Assembly (NCBI GenBank): GCA_013215775.1
Contig: JABSQO010000002.1
Span: 178,325-242,324 of the forward strand
From: Piscirickettsiaceae bacterium
GTDB taxonomy: Bacteria > Pseudomonadota > Gammaproteobacteria > Nitrosococcales > Methylophagaceae
Direction: 5' to 3'
DNA: 64,000 bases
A program made the position numbers and the translations under genes. Below are positions 9,346 to 18,525 of this stretch, piece after piece. Positions within the stretch are counted from its first letter, which is position 1, and the number at the start of each line of letters is the position of its first letter. The notes under the pieces were generated by a model. That model searched no databases, was not told the origin of the DNA, and saw only the letters and a list, made by a program, of their open reading frames with translations.

Positions 9346-11031
9346 TTATGTTAAGGGTTTGATCGTGCTTTCAATAACGCGGGCGCCAAATGCCTGCCTC
9401 ATTGCATCAATAGCCGGATCGTTATGAATTGAATCTGTTGCACGCTGTTGATTAATATTGGTTTGTTCAGATCGTTCTGCTGCTAAAGTTGCTGTTGATT
9501 GTTCTTGTACGGTATTTTGCTGAAAAATGATCTTAATAGTTTGTTCGAGATATTTTCCTAGAACTGATTCTAGCCGTTGTTGTGCTTTTTCACTGACGAG
9601 ATGTGCCAGTTCAGGTGTGATGTTTAAGGTGATTTTTTCACCTTTATAAGCAATAAAAGCACTATTGTCTGCCAATTGGCGGGTTAATGCCGTGAGTTTT
9701 AAATTGCTTATAATGTTAAGCCAATTACTGGCATTTAATTGTGGCTTATCTGAACCTGTAGCTTCTGTTACCACTATTTTAGTGGGCTTTGGTTCAGCAA
9801 TACCTTGTGCATGCTGATCAGTTCGTTTGGATTCACCTGTGTTTTGTTGATATTCAGTACCTTTTACGGATACTGGCTGATTTATTTTTACTGGTTTTTT
9901 TGCTGAATCCACTATCGCAGTAGGGATAGCTTCTTTTTGATCGATTTGTTTAGGTTGAAAGCTGAGCATGCGTAGCAGTGTCATCTCAAAACCACTTTTA
10001 GGATCGGCGGCGTAAGGTAAATCACGTTTACCATGTAAAGCAATTTGATAAAATAGCTGTACCATCTCGGGAGATAGTTGTTGGCTTACCAAGGTTAATT
10101 GCTCATGATCTGTATCATCGCTGTGGTCTAAATCAGGCACTAGCTGGAGTGTCGCGATACGCTGTAGCATCGCTAATAGATCATTTAATACTTTGGTAAA
10201 GTCTCGACCTTGTGCGGCTAATTCATAAGATTGTTCAAGTACGCTTGGTCCATCATTAGTGACCAAAGCACTGATAAGTGTATGCAATTGTTGTTGGGAC
10301 AATGTGCCCAGCATTTGATTCACGTGTTCACAATGAACAGTGCCAGCACCAAATGATATCGCTTGATCTAATAAGCTTAATGCGTCACGCATACTACCAT
10401 CAGCGGCACGAGCAATTTCTGTTAAAGCTTCTTGTTCAAATTCAACAGATTCTTGCTGCAGAATGTTGGCTAAGTGGCCTGATATTTGTGTGACATCTAG
10501 TCTACGCAAATTAAATTGTAAACACCGAGATAGAATAGTAACCGGTAGTTTTTGTGGATCAGTAGTAGCAAATAAAAACTTAACGTGAGGTGGAGGTTCT
10601 TCCAATGTTTTTAGTAGCGCATTGAAACTACTAGTCGATAGCATATGCACTTCATCAATCAGATAAACCTTATAGCGCCCTCTACTAGGAGCATATTGCA
10701 CGTTATCTAATAGTTCACGCGTGTCATCAACTTTAGTTCGCGATGCCGCATCCACTTCGATTAAATCAACGAAGCGCCCTGCATCTACTTCTTGGCAGCT
10801 TTGACATTCGCCACAAGGGGTGGAACTAACGCCTTGTTCACAATTGAGAGATTTAGCCAGAATTCTAGCGAGTGTAGTTTTGCCGACACCGCGGGTACCT
10901 GCAAATAAAAAAGCATGGTGTAAACGGTCTTGATCGAGACCATTAATGAGGGCTCGGAGAACGTGTTGCTGACCGATGACTTCAGAAAAGTTTTTAGGTC
11001 GCCATTTGCGAGCAAGAACTAAATAACTCAT
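9346..11031 (-). CDS. dnaX: DNA polymerase III subunit tau (and probably gamma)
   Basis: The 561-residue clamp-loader ATPase begins [15 protein letters not shown], the conserved DnaX start. The Walker A motif is [14 protein letters not shown] (near 46-59), the zinc-binding cysteines are in CGECQSCQ, and the DEVHMLS box follows. The C-terminal part after about residue 370 is low-complexity linker plus the tau-specific domains. The frame is open further upstream to 11133, but that stretch is the SRP RNA gene, so I start at 11031. An A7 run at 9901-9895 in frame as GCA AAA AAA lies just past the end of domain III and could produce a gamma-like form of about 392 residues by -1 frameshifting. Confidence 0.95.
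   Translation of the reverse strand: MSYLVLARKWRPKNFSEVIGQQHVLRALINGLDQDRLHHAFLFAGTRGVGKTTLARILAKSLNCEQGVSSTPCGECQSCQEVDAGRFVDLIEVDAASRTKVDDTRELLDNVQYAPSRGRYKVYLIDEVHMLSTSSFNALLKTLEEPPPHVKFLFATTDPQKLPVTILSRCLQFNLRRLDVTQISGHLANILQQESVEFEQEALTEIARAADGSMRDALSLLDQAISFGAGTVHCEHVNQMLGTLSQQQLHTLISALVTNDGPSVLEQSYELAAQGRDFTKVLNDLLAMLQRIATLQLVPDLDHSDDTDHEQLTLVSQQLSPEMVQLFYQIALHGKRDLPYAADPKSGFEMTLLRMLSFQPKQIDQKEAIPTAIVDSAKKPVKINQPVSVKGTEYQQNTGESKRTDQHAQGIAEPKPTKIVVTEATGSDKPQLNASNWLNIISNLKLTALTRQLADNSAFIAYKGEKITLNITPELAHLVSEKAQQRLESVLGKYLEQTIKIIFQQNTVQEQSTATLAAERSEQTNINQQRATDSIHNDPAIDAMRQAFGARVIESTIKPLT
9895..9901 (-). promoter_or_regulatory. Candidate dnaX frameshift/slippage site (A7)
   Basis: On the minus strand seven A residues are read as GC-A AAA AAA at codons 377-379. 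Slipping back one base gives 13 further codons and then TGA, ending a gamma-like product after about 392 residues. A small hairpin (CAGTA-T-CC loop GG-TACTG) begins 19 bases downstream, further than usual for a stimulator. In E. coli the equivalent A6G site makes the gamma subunit. Confidence 0.45.
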
Positions 11032-11052
11032 ATACCTAACCATAATTGGGCG

Positions 11053-11161
11053 ATAACCCACACCAGCCAAATCTCGGCGCTCGAGTCCGAAGGCTCCGCT
11101 GCTCCCTTCCGGGTCTGACGGGCTGACCAACATGTCGTCGCGAGGAGACCAGTGCAGGTCA
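11053..11161 (-). ncRNA. ffs: Signal recognition particle RNA (4.5S type)
   Basis: The minus strand carries the diagnostic SRP RNA apical region GTCAGACCCGGAAGGGAGCA with its GGAA tetraloop. The outer ends pair over 13 positions: TGACCTGCACTGG at 11161-11149 pairs with CTGGTGTGGGTTA at 11067-11055, using several G-U pairs. Size (about 109 nt) and hairpin shape match the small 4.5S RNA that binds Ffh. It lies immediately upstream of dnaX on the same strand, as in pseudomonads and other gammaproteobacteria. Exact ends are estimated from the pairing. The 287 bases beyond it (11162-11448) hold no recognisable gene, only AT-rich promoter-like DNA for the divergent genes. Confidence 0.92.
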
Positions 11162-11448
11162 CCATAGAACAGACAATGTTAAGTGTTTTTTGAAATTTTG
11201 GCTATGTTAATTTTGGTTAAAAACGGATTAAGTCTTACCGAAAAAAATTGAATATGATTAAGAATCAAGCACTAATAGACTGATGACAAAGCAACTCAAA
11301 AATGAGTAAAACATTAGAAACAAGATGCTTGAAATAAAGTAGTGCGGACTATTGGATATTAACTCAACTTACATGATTTAAGAGTTTGCTTGTGTCGATA
11401 TTATTGGATAATATCGGCTGAAACCATTAATAAATTATGAAGTTGTAA

Positions 11449-12957
11449 ATGGAAAAAATCCAACTGCTCTACGTTAAGAATGTCATAAATCGGCATCAAT
11501 CTAAAGTACAGCAAAATCTTACCTTTTTTATAAAAGTAGATAATATTGCCTACCATAAGAGTGTTGATATTCTTTGGTCGGGCGAAGATGGGCTTTGGAA
11601 AACCTTACCCGCTGACTATCATAGTGAAGTTGGGGATAATGAATATTGGCAAGCTCAAATTACATTAGATTTAACGGAAGATGAATCAGTCGCAGGTAAT
11701 ATTAAATTTGGCGCCCGATATCAAATTTTAGAAGAAGAATATTGGGATAATAATGATGGTCAGGATTATATAAGTGAAGCTGATTCTGGTGTGTTAATGA
11801 CCAGCAGTCAGTTGATACAAAACATTGATTTTACTAGCCGGTTGAATGATGAACAAACAGTGACACCCATCACTATTGTTGTTGATAGCACATTAAATAT
11901 TAAAAAAACGACGATTCATTGGACAACAGATAATTGGCAAACCTCACATAAATCTGTGTGTCACTTGCAGCGAAACTATTGGAATAAGATTTGTCACAGT
12001 AATGCTAGAAATCCCAACCAATATGGCGCTCAATTATGGGAGGGTAAAATTAAGCATGGCGAAGCTTTAAAATTACAATATGCGATAAGCTGTGAAAGTG
12101 ATGACCAGATTATCTGGGACAATAATGAGGGCTATAATTTTTCAATGCAAGGTAAGAATCTTAAAATCTTGATTTTGAACTTACATTGTTATCAGCAACA
12201 GAATCAGGATGAGAAATTCACCACTATTGCACAAGCCATTAACGAGTTGGATATTGATGTCGTTTGTTTGCAAGAAGTAGCTGAGTATTGGCGAGATGGC
12301 CAAGGAGATTGGTCCTCTAATGCGGCAAAAATAATTAATGATCGCCTAACAAATCCTTTTCATATTCATACCGACTGGTCACACTCGATACTTGATAAAT
12401 ATCGACAAGGCGTAGCCATTTTAAGTCGTTTTGTGATCACGAATCCAGAAGCACGTTATGTGTCTGACAGTGATGACATCTATGATATTGATGCTAGAAA
12501 AGTGGTCAAAGCGCAGCTTCGCATACCTCATTTGGGATTAATTAATATCTTTTCAGCCCACCTAAGCAGTATGGATGATGGCTTTCAACAGCAATTTAAA
12601 CAATTACACAAATGGGCGGATAGTCGCTACACAGAGGAGGTTAAAGCAACACTATTGTGTGGCGATTTTAATGTTACTGCTGGAACCGCAGGTTATGAAT
12701 TAGTGGTTGATGCTAAGGAATATGAAGATCAATTTCTAGCTGCTAATGAGCAAGACATATTTGAAAAAATCTTTAAGGAAAATGATCCTCACTGGCAAGA
12801 TTTATTAGCAGATGATGACCGTATTGATTACATCTTTATGAATAAAGGAAGTGAATTACAGATTACGTCAGCTAAGGTCATCTTTATTGAACAAGATGGT
12901 TATGGTCAAGTATCTGATCATTGTGGTTATTTGATGACATTTGAAGCAAAGAATTAA
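11449..12957 (+). CDS. Two CBM21-like carbohydrate-binding domains fused to an EEP phosphatase/nuclease domain
   Basis: A 502-residue protein with three domains. Residues about 6-125 form a CBM21-like starch/glycogen-binding module (FFIKVDNIAYHKSVDILW, then YQILEEEYWDNNDGQDY). Residues about 138-232 form a second one (TTIHWTTDNWQTS, then QIIWDNNEGYNF). Residues 236-502 are an endonuclease/exonuclease/phosphatase (EEP) domain with its expected catalytic residues: Glu276 in VVCLQEVAEY, His371 in SAHLSS, Asp406 and Asn408 in CGDFNVT, DDRIDYIF, and Asp490-His491 in VSDHCGY. No signal peptide is seen, so it is probably cytoplasmic. The gene stands alone between ffs/dnaX and the sulfide dehydrogenase gene. 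The substrate is unknown; a phosphatase or hydrolase tethered to an alpha-glucan is one inference, a nuclease another. Confidence 0.75.
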   Translation: MEKIQLLYVKNVINRHQSKVQQNLTFFIKVDNIAYHKSVDILWSGEDGLWKTLPADYHSEVGDNEYWQAQITLDLTEDESVAGNIKFGARYQILEEEYWDNNDGQDYISEADSGVLMTSSQLIQNIDFTSRLNDEQTVTPITIVVDSTLNIKKTTIHWTTDNWQTSHKSVCHLQRNYWNKICHSNARNPNQYGAQLWEGKIKHGEALKLQYAISCESDDQIIWDNNEGYNFSMQGKNLKILILNLHCYQQQNQDEKFTTIAQAINELDIDVVCLQEVAEYWRDGQGDWSSNAAKIINDRLTNPFHIHTDWSHSILDKYRQGVAILSRFVITNPEARYVSDSDDIYDIDARKVVKAQLRIPHLGLINIFSAHLSSMDDGFQQQFKQLHKWADSRYTEEVKATLLCGDFNVTAGTAGYELVVDAKEYEDQFLAANEQDIFEKIFKENDPHWQDLLADDDRIDYIFMNKGSELQITSAKVIFIEQDGYGQVSDHCGYLMTFEAKN

Positions 12958-13209
12958 TAAAAGAACAACAAGTAGAAATGTAAAACAACACTACTTAGCT
13001 ATAAACTACGAATGATACGAGATGCATACGTGATTATGCTTGCTGTATGTTAATCTTGGAACACTATTTGCGACCGAGTCGGCATAGAGCGATTTGTTAC
13101 GTTGGTTGAATTTTCTCAATGGTGAAGTCGTCTTATTATGCTGCTCTACAAGGACAAGGTGAACATGTTCTGTAAAAGGCCTTATAAATAATTTTCAGGA
13201 GAAGATGTC

Positions 13210-14481
13210 ATGGAATTAAAGCGTAGAAGTTTTATTAAAACGGCTATTACAGCAGCATCTGTAGCAATGCTTCCGGCAATATCGTTAACCAGTTGTGCAT
13301 CAAAATCACAACAACGTGTGGTGATTATCGGTGGTGGTTTCTCCGGCGCGACGGCTGCCAAATACCTCAGTATCTGGTCACCGGATACAGAAGTCATCAT
13401 GATTGAGCGCAATGCCCAATTTGTATCGTGTCCCCAAAGTAATTTAGTGCTTAGTGGCAGTCGAACATTAGATCAATTAACCCATGATTATGATAGCTTA
13501 GCTAATAAATATAATGTCAAAACAGTACAAGCTGAAGTGGTGGCTATTGACACCGAAAAACAACAGATAAAATTACATGACGGTGTTGAAATTAGTTATC
13601 ACCGATTGATAATCGCACCGGGTATTGAGTTGATTTATGACAATTTGCCAATGTTGGCTAGTTATGAAGCTCAACAAAAAATCCCGCATGCTTGGAAAGC
13701 AGGCCCTCAAACTGAACTATTAAAACAACAGTTACATAGCATGAAGCAGGGTGGGACCATGGTCATGACTGTACCAGCTACACCATTTAGATGCCCTCCC
13801 GGCCCATATGAACGTGCTTGCCAAGTAGCGTTCTATTTGAAACAACACAATCCAACAGGCAAGTTATTAATATTAGATGCGAATGGCGATGTCGCCTCCA
13901 AAAAAGGCTTATTTAAGTCTGCTTGGGCTGAATATTATTCAGATTTAATTGAATATATTCCAAGTAGTACGATTGAGTCTATCGATGTTGATAATCTAAT
14001 AGTAGATACCGAGTTTGATAGTTATTCAGCCGATGTATTAAATGTTATTCCACCTCAGAAAGCAGGAAAAGTGGCTGAAATGGCGGGTGTAATTAACGTT
14101 GATAATCGTTGGTGTTTGGTTGATTTTTTAACTTATGAATCAACCGCGAAAGAAAATATTCATGTCATTGGTGATGCTGTCCATGCAAAATTGCCTAAAT
14201 CTGGACACATGGCTAATCAACAAGCAAAAGTCTGTGCGGCGGCGATAGCATCATTATTTGCTGACCAAGAACCAGAGCAAGAGCCAGTATTTAGTAATAC
14301 TTGTTATAGCTTTGTTGATGATAAACAAGCAATGCATGTGGCTAAAGTATACCGCTATCATAAAAAATCAGCATCGATGGAATCGATGCCAGGTGGTGGT
14401 GTATCTGCAACAGCAACAGAACTTGAAGGTTCTTATGCTAATGCTTGGGCAAAGAATATCTGGGCAGATATTTTAAAATAA
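13210..14481 (+). CDS. fccB: Flavocytochrome c sulfide dehydrogenase, flavoprotein subunit (FccB/SoxF type)
   Basis: A 423-residue FAD protein that oxidises sulfide and passes electrons to a cytochrome c in the periplasm. It has a twin-arginine signal (KRRSFIK then a hydrophobic stretch), a Rossmann motif VVIIGGGFSGATAAKYL, Cys74 in the position of the residue that binds FAD covalently in Allochromatium FccB, and the redox disulfide cysteines Cys195 (PFRCPPGPYERA) and Cys365 (SNTCYSF). APGIELIYD, PHAWKAG and IPPQKAGK are strong family signatures. The signal ends in LTSCAS, which could also be a lipobox, so a Tat-exported lipoprotein is possible. An AGGAG ribosome-binding site supports the start. 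No cytochrome partner (FccA) is adjacent; the 252-base gap upstream holds nothing recognisable. Confidence 0.88.
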   Translation: MELKRRSFIKTAITAASVAMLPAISLTSCASKSQQRVVIIGGGFSGATAAKYLSIWSPDTEVIMIERNAQFVSCPQSNLVLSGSRTLDQLTHDYDSLANKYNVKTVQAEVVAIDTEKQQIKLHDGVEISYHRLIIAPGIELIYDNLPMLASYEAQQKIPHAWKAGPQTELLKQQLHSMKQGGTMVMTVPATPFRCPPGPYERACQVAFYLKQHNPTGKLLILDANGDVASKKGLFKSAWAEYYSDLIEYIPSSTIESIDVDNLIVDTEFDSYSADVLNVIPPQKAGKVAEMAGVINVDNRWCLVDFLTYESTAKENIHVIGDAVHAKLPKSGHMANQQAKVCAAAIASLFADQEPEQEPVFSNTCYSFVDDKQAMHVAKVYRYHKKSASMESMPGGGVSATATELEGSYANAWAKNIWADILK

Positions 14482-14585
14482 CAACTAATAGAGTTAGTAG
14501 AACCCACTATTTACATTCTATCGCCGCAGTAAGATAATGGCAGGCTGTTTTTAATATTCCCAATTTAGGGAAGATGAGGTTGACG

Positions 14586-15746
14586 ATGAGTGATTTTTTA
14601 CCAGGGCTAGAGGGTGTGGCTGCGACCAAATCAGCGATATCATTTATTGATGGCGAAAAAGGCTTACTGTCATATCGTGGTTATTCTTTAGAAACATTGG
14701 CTGAAAATAGCAGTTTTGAAGAAACAACATTATTACTACTAGATGGTGAGTTACCTTCAGCGAAAGAATTAGTTGGCTTTACAGCTAAACTACGCAAAAA
14801 TTATCGGATTAAATACCATATTCGAGAAATGATGCATCATTTCCCTGCAACAGGTCATCCAATGGATATGCTACAAACAGCCGTTGCGAGTTTAGGTATG
14901 TTTTATCCTGGCACAGAATGTCTTACTGACGCAGAGATGTGTGAAGATCTGAATTACGTTCGTAATATGACGGTGAAAATCATTGCTTCTATGGCACCAT
15001 TAGTGGCTATGTGGGAGCACATGCGAGCGGGATATGATCCTATCGAACCGCGTGAAGATTTATCGGTAGCTGAAAACTTACTGTATATGTTCAGTGGCCA
15101 AGAACCTGATCCATTATTGGCGCGAATTATGGATGTATGTTTAATCCTTCATGCCGAACATACGTTGAATGCCTCAACCTTTTCAGCATTAGTGTCAGGA
15201 TCAACACTAGCCACACCGTACAGTGTCATTTCGGGTGCAATCGGTACCTTATCAGGTCCATTACATGGTGGTGCAAATTCACGTGTAGTCGATATGTTGA
15301 AAGAAATTGGCAGTGCCGCTAATGCTGAAAAATGGGTTGATAATGCCTTGGCCAATAAAGAAGTGATTTGGGGAATGGGCCATCGTGAATATAAAGTTAA
15401 AGATCCTCGCGCTACTATTTTGCATAAATTAGTCACCGAGCTGATAGAGGATCGCGGAAGTAGTTTAGATACGACATTTGAAACAGCAATGAAGGTAGAA
15501 GAAATCTGTGCAGATAGATTAGGGCACAAAGGTGTTTATGCTAATGTCGATTTCTATTCAGGCATTCTTTATGCTGAAATGGGGATTCCAGCCGATCAAT
15601 TTACAGCATTATTTGCTGTGGCACGCTCAGCGGGTTGGTTAGCTCACTGGCGTGAACAAATTTCAAATAATCGTATTTATCGACCTACTCAAATTTACGT
15701 TGGTGAAGATGAACGTGATTATGTTCCACTAGCAGAGCGCGGTTAG
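14586..15746 (+). CDS. gltA: Citrate synthase family protein
   Basis: A 386-residue citrate synthase that condenses oxaloacetate with acetyl-CoA. It begins with LPGLEGVAATKSAISFIDGE and LSYRGYS. The catalytic residues are present: His in GPLHGGANSRV, His in GMGHREYKVKDPRA and Asp in NVDFYSGILY. It is shorter than E. coli GltA (427) and lacks that enzyme's extended N-terminus, so it resembles the dimeric Gram-positive or archaeal-like citrate/2-methylcitrate synthases; a 2-methylcitrate activity cannot be ruled out. I prefer the ATG at 14586, with GAGG 6 bases upstream, over the ATG at 14574. Its 3' end overlaps convergent epmB by 4 bases. Confidence 0.85.
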   Translation: MSDFLPGLEGVAATKSAISFIDGEKGLLSYRGYSLETLAENSSFEETTLLLLDGELPSAKELVGFTAKLRKNYRIKYHIREMMHHFPATGHPMDMLQTAVASLGMFYPGTECLTDAEMCEDLNYVRNMTVKIIASMAPLVAMWEHMRAGYDPIEPREDLSVAENLLYMFSGQEPDPLLARIMDVCLILHAEHTLNASTFSALVSGSTLATPYSVISGAIGTLSGPLHGGANSRVVDMLKEIGSAANAEKWVDNALANKEVIWGMGHREYKVKDPRATILHKLVTELIEDRGSSLDTTFETAMKVEEICADRLGHKGVYANVDFYSGILYAEMGIPADQFTALFAVARSAGWLAHWREQISNNRIYRPTQIYVGEDERDYVPLAERG

Positions 15747-16750
15747 TTAATTATTGTTTTACTGGCTTCACCTTGTTGTTCTCGCACTAAACGAGGCACA
15801 AGATAGCCGGGTAATATTTTCCTGAGTTGTTCAATTAATTCAATTCCTTGTTGTTCTGGCACGTCAAAATGGCTGGCGCCAGCGACCGGATCGAGTAGAT
15901 GTAAATAATAAGGCATCACATTTACATCACTTAATCGTTCACTTAATGAAGATAAGCTAATAACATCGTCATTAATACCTTTGAGTAATACCGACTGATT
16001 GAGTAATTGGCAGCCTGCTAATCGCAAATTATCGAGAACACGAGCAACATCTTGGTCGATCTCATTGGCATGATTGGCATGGATAACCATAATGAGTTGC
16101 AGACTAGTATTTGAGATCCATTTTAACAATCGTTGATCAATACGTTCGGGCAACACAATAGGCAAACGGGTATGAATACGTAAGCGTTTAATGTGTGGGA
16201 TTTTTTCTATGTCATTCACTAATGCTTCAAGTTTCATATCTGTTAGTGAGAGCGGATCACCGCCACTTAGAATGACTTCATTAATTGTTGTATCGTCACG
16301 TAAAGAGGTCAGTGTTGTTTGCCACTGACTTGCCAACGGGTTGCTGTCACCATAAGGGAAATGGCGACGAAAACAATAACGACAATGGATTGCACAGGCA
16401 CCCGTTGTGAGCAATAAAGCACGACCATGATATTTTTGCAGTATTCCGGGGCTGGTAATCGCCAACTGGTCACCGACAGGATCACTCACAAAGTTATCAA
16501 CATCAAAACCTTCATCAATTAACGGGAAAACCTGACGTAATAAGGGATCATTAACATCACCATATTGCATTTTATTAATGTAACTTTGGGGGACGCGTAG
16601 AGGGAACTGTTTGATAATATCACCATCAATAGTGGACAATTGATCGCTCAAACCAAGTTGTTTTAGCAGTATTTCAGGATCATTAATGGCATTGCTTAAT
16701 GCAATTTGCCAAGTTTGTTTGCTGTCGATAGCGTGAGATTGAGGTATCAT
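15743..16750 (-). CDS. epmB: EF-P beta-lysylation protein EpmB (lysine 2,3-aminomutase family)
   Basis: A 335-residue radical SAM enzyme. The iron-sulfur motif CxxxCxxC is visible in GACAIHCRYCFRRHFPY, followed by NEVILSGGDPLSL and the PLP-binding C-terminal region (PVAGASHFDVP). EpmB turns (S)-alpha-lysine into (R)-beta-lysine, the substrate that EpmA loads on elongation factor P. It is divergent from efp with 51 bases between the starts, so one control region serves the whole modification module. Confidence 0.94.
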   Translation of the reverse strand: MIPQSHAIDSKQTWQIALSNAINDPEILLKQLGLSDQLSTIDGDIIKQFPLRVPQSYINKMQYGDVNDPLLRQVFPLIDEGFDVDNFVSDPVGDQLAITSPGILQKYHGRALLLTTGACAIHCRYCFRRHFPYGDSNPLASQWQTTLTSLRDDTTINEVILSGGDPLSLTDMKLEALVNDIEKIPHIKRLRIHTRLPIVLPERIDQRLLKWISNTSLQLIMVIHANHANEIDQDVARVLDNLRLAGCQLLNQSVLLKGINDDVISLSSLSERLSDVNVMPYYLHLLDPVAGASHFDVPEQQGIELIEQLRKILPGYLVPRLVREQQGEASKTIIN

Positions 16751-16801
16751 ACTGAACCTTAAATATCCTAATTAATATGATCGTCCCTTAAAGAGGTAAA
16801 C

Positions 16802-17371
16802 ATGGCAAGCGTTAGTACAAATCAATTTAAATCTGGGCTTAAATTTATCTTAGACGGTGATCCATGCAGTATTATCGAAAATGAATTAGTAAAGCCGGGT
16901 AAAGGCCAAGCATTTAACCGCGTTAAATTCCGTAACTTGAAAACCGGTCGAGTCAATGAGCGCACCTTTAAATCTGGTGATAGTGTTGAAGCTGCTGATG
17001 TGATGGAAGTTGAATTAGAATATTCTTACACCGATGGTGAATTCTGGTATTTCATGGATCCAGTGACATTTGAGCAACATGCTGCTGATGCCAATGCGAT
17101 TGAAGATTGTAAAAAATGGTTAAAAGCACAGTATGTTTATACGGTTACGCAATGGAACGGCACACCCTTATTGGTTACAGCACCAAACTTTGTAAACTTA
17201 GCGGTAACAGATACGGATCCAGGTTTAAAAGGTGATACAGCCGGCACAGGCGGAAAACCAGCCACATTAGAAACGGGTGCTGTTGTACGTGTTCCTTTGT
17301 TTATGAATATCGGTGATTTGCTACGCATTGATACTCGTAGTGGTGAATATGTAGAACGAGCCAAAAAATAG
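16802..17371 (+). CDS. efp: Elongation factor P
   Basis: A 189-residue protein that relieves ribosome stalling at consecutive prolines. The modification loop reads [13 protein letters not shown] with Lys34 as the residue that receives beta-lysine, consistent with epmA and epmB flanking it. The three-domain KOW/OB/OB layout and the C-terminal [19 protein letters not shown] are canonical. The ATG has a GAGG ribosome-binding site 6 bases upstream. Confidence 0.97.
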   Translation: MASVSTNQFKSGLKFILDGDPCSIIENELVKPGKGQAFNRVKFRNLKTGRVNERTFKSGDSVEAADVMEVELEYSYTDGEFWYFMDPVTFEQHAADANAIEDCKKWLKAQYVYTVTQWNGTPLLVTAPNFVNLAVTDTDPGLKGDTAGTGGKPATLETGAVVRVPLFMNIGDLLRIDTRSGEYVERAKK

Positions 17372-17390
17372 TTTACGTTGGCTCTTTTAT
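17358..17390 (+). terminator. Intrinsic terminator overlapping the efp stop codon
   Basis: GAGCCAA (17358-17364) and TTGGCTC (17378-17384) form a perfect 7-base stem whose loop contains the efp TAG; TTTTAT follows. It would reduce transcription into epmA, which starts 134 bases further on and probably has its own promoter. Confidence 0.65.
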
Positions 17391-17523
17391 CTTCATAGCG
17401 GCGTTAAAAATTTGCTCACTCAGTCATTTATTAAATATAAATTCTTTCGCTGTGCGAATTTTTGCCTTGCTAGAAAATAAAACTTCTGCACGTAAAAATA
17501 ACTTTTAAATATGCTCGCCTGAT

Positions 17524-18504
17524 ATGACACAGAATTGGCAGCCAACGGCTGAGATAGAAATATTAAAAAGGCGGGCACAGTATTTAGCTGATGTTCGCAG
17601 TTTTTTTGCTGAGAGAGATGTCTGGGAAGTTGAAACACCGATATTGTCTCAAGCAGCACCTACAGCACCTTATTTGGATAGTTTCACAACGAACTATAGC
17701 CCAATAGGAAGCCAATCAACACAAACGTACTATCTGCAAACTTCTCCCGAATTTGCCATGAAACGTTTGCTGGCGGCAGGATCAGGTTCAATCTATCAAA
17801 TAGCTAAAGTTTTCCGAAATGGTGAGCAAGGCAAACTTCATTCTCCTGAATTCACTATGTTGGAATGGTATCGAACAGAACTGACATTGAATCAGCTAAT
17901 GGATGAAGTAAATACTCTGTTACAGCAAGTATTTAACGTTAAGCCTATTTCACGCTTAAGTTACCGAGGCTTATTTGAATTTTATTTGAAAATAAATGTA
18001 TTCAATTGTTCTGATGATACGATCAAACACCATGCTCTAGAACGTATAAAAGGCCTTCCCGTTGATTTAGATTTAGATCGTGATGGCTGGCTAGAATTGT
18101 TAATGAGTCATATCATTGAGCCGAGACTGGCGGCAATGAATTGGCCTCTTTTTGTTTATGACTTTCCAGCTTCACAAGCTCAATTAGCCAAAATAAAAAC
18201 AGATAAATTTGGCAATGATGTTGCTGATCGTTTTGAGCTTTATATCGGTGGAGTAGAAATAGCTAATGGTTATAACGAGTTATTAGATGCTGATGAATTA
18301 CGGAAACGTTTTGAGAGTGACAATCAACAACGCCAACAACAAAACAAACCTGAAATACCGATAGATGAAAACTTATTAGCAGCTATGAAATCAGGCTTGC
18401 CCGAATGTTCTGGTGTGGCTTTAGGCTTAGATCGTTTAATGATGTTGGTTCTGGAGCAGCGTAGTATTCAGGCAGTGCAAATATATAGTTTTGATAAACA
18501 ATAG
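17524..18504 (+). CDS. epmA: Elongation factor P--(R)-beta-lysine ligase
   Basis: A 326-residue class II lysyl-tRNA synthetase paralogue without the anticodon-binding domain (PoxA/GenX/YjeA). Motif 2 and ATP-site features are visible: TSPEFAMKRLLAAG, AKVFRNGEQGKLHSPEFTMLEWYR, and the C-terminal CSGVALGLDRLMML. It activates (R)-beta-lysine and attaches it to Lys34 of EF-P. With epmB and efp alongside, the pathway is complete except for the optional hydroxylase EpmC, which is not seen here. Confidence 0.95.
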   Translation: MTQNWQPTAEIEILKRRAQYLADVRSFFAERDVWEVETPILSQAAPTAPYLDSFTTNYSPIGSQSTQTYYLQTSPEFAMKRLLAAGSGSIYQIAKVFRNGEQGKLHSPEFTMLEWYRTELTLNQLMDEVNTLLQQVFNVKPISRLSYRGLFEFYLKINVFNCSDDTIKHHALERIKGLPVDLDLDRDGWLELLMSHIIEPRLAAMNWPLFVYDFPASQAQLAKIKTDKFGNDVADRFELYIGGVEIANGYNELLDADELRKRFESDNQQRQQQNKPEIPIDENLLAAMKSGLPECSGVALGLDRLMMLVLEQRSIQAVQIYSFDKQ

Positions 18505-18525
18505 GGCTCAATTTAAGGAAAGGAT

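Noticed and set aside
11032..11133. An upstream extension of the dnaX reading frame adding 34 residues.
   Set aside because: The stretch lies in the SRP RNA gene, and the conserved DnaX start ([10 protein letters not shown]) is at 11031.
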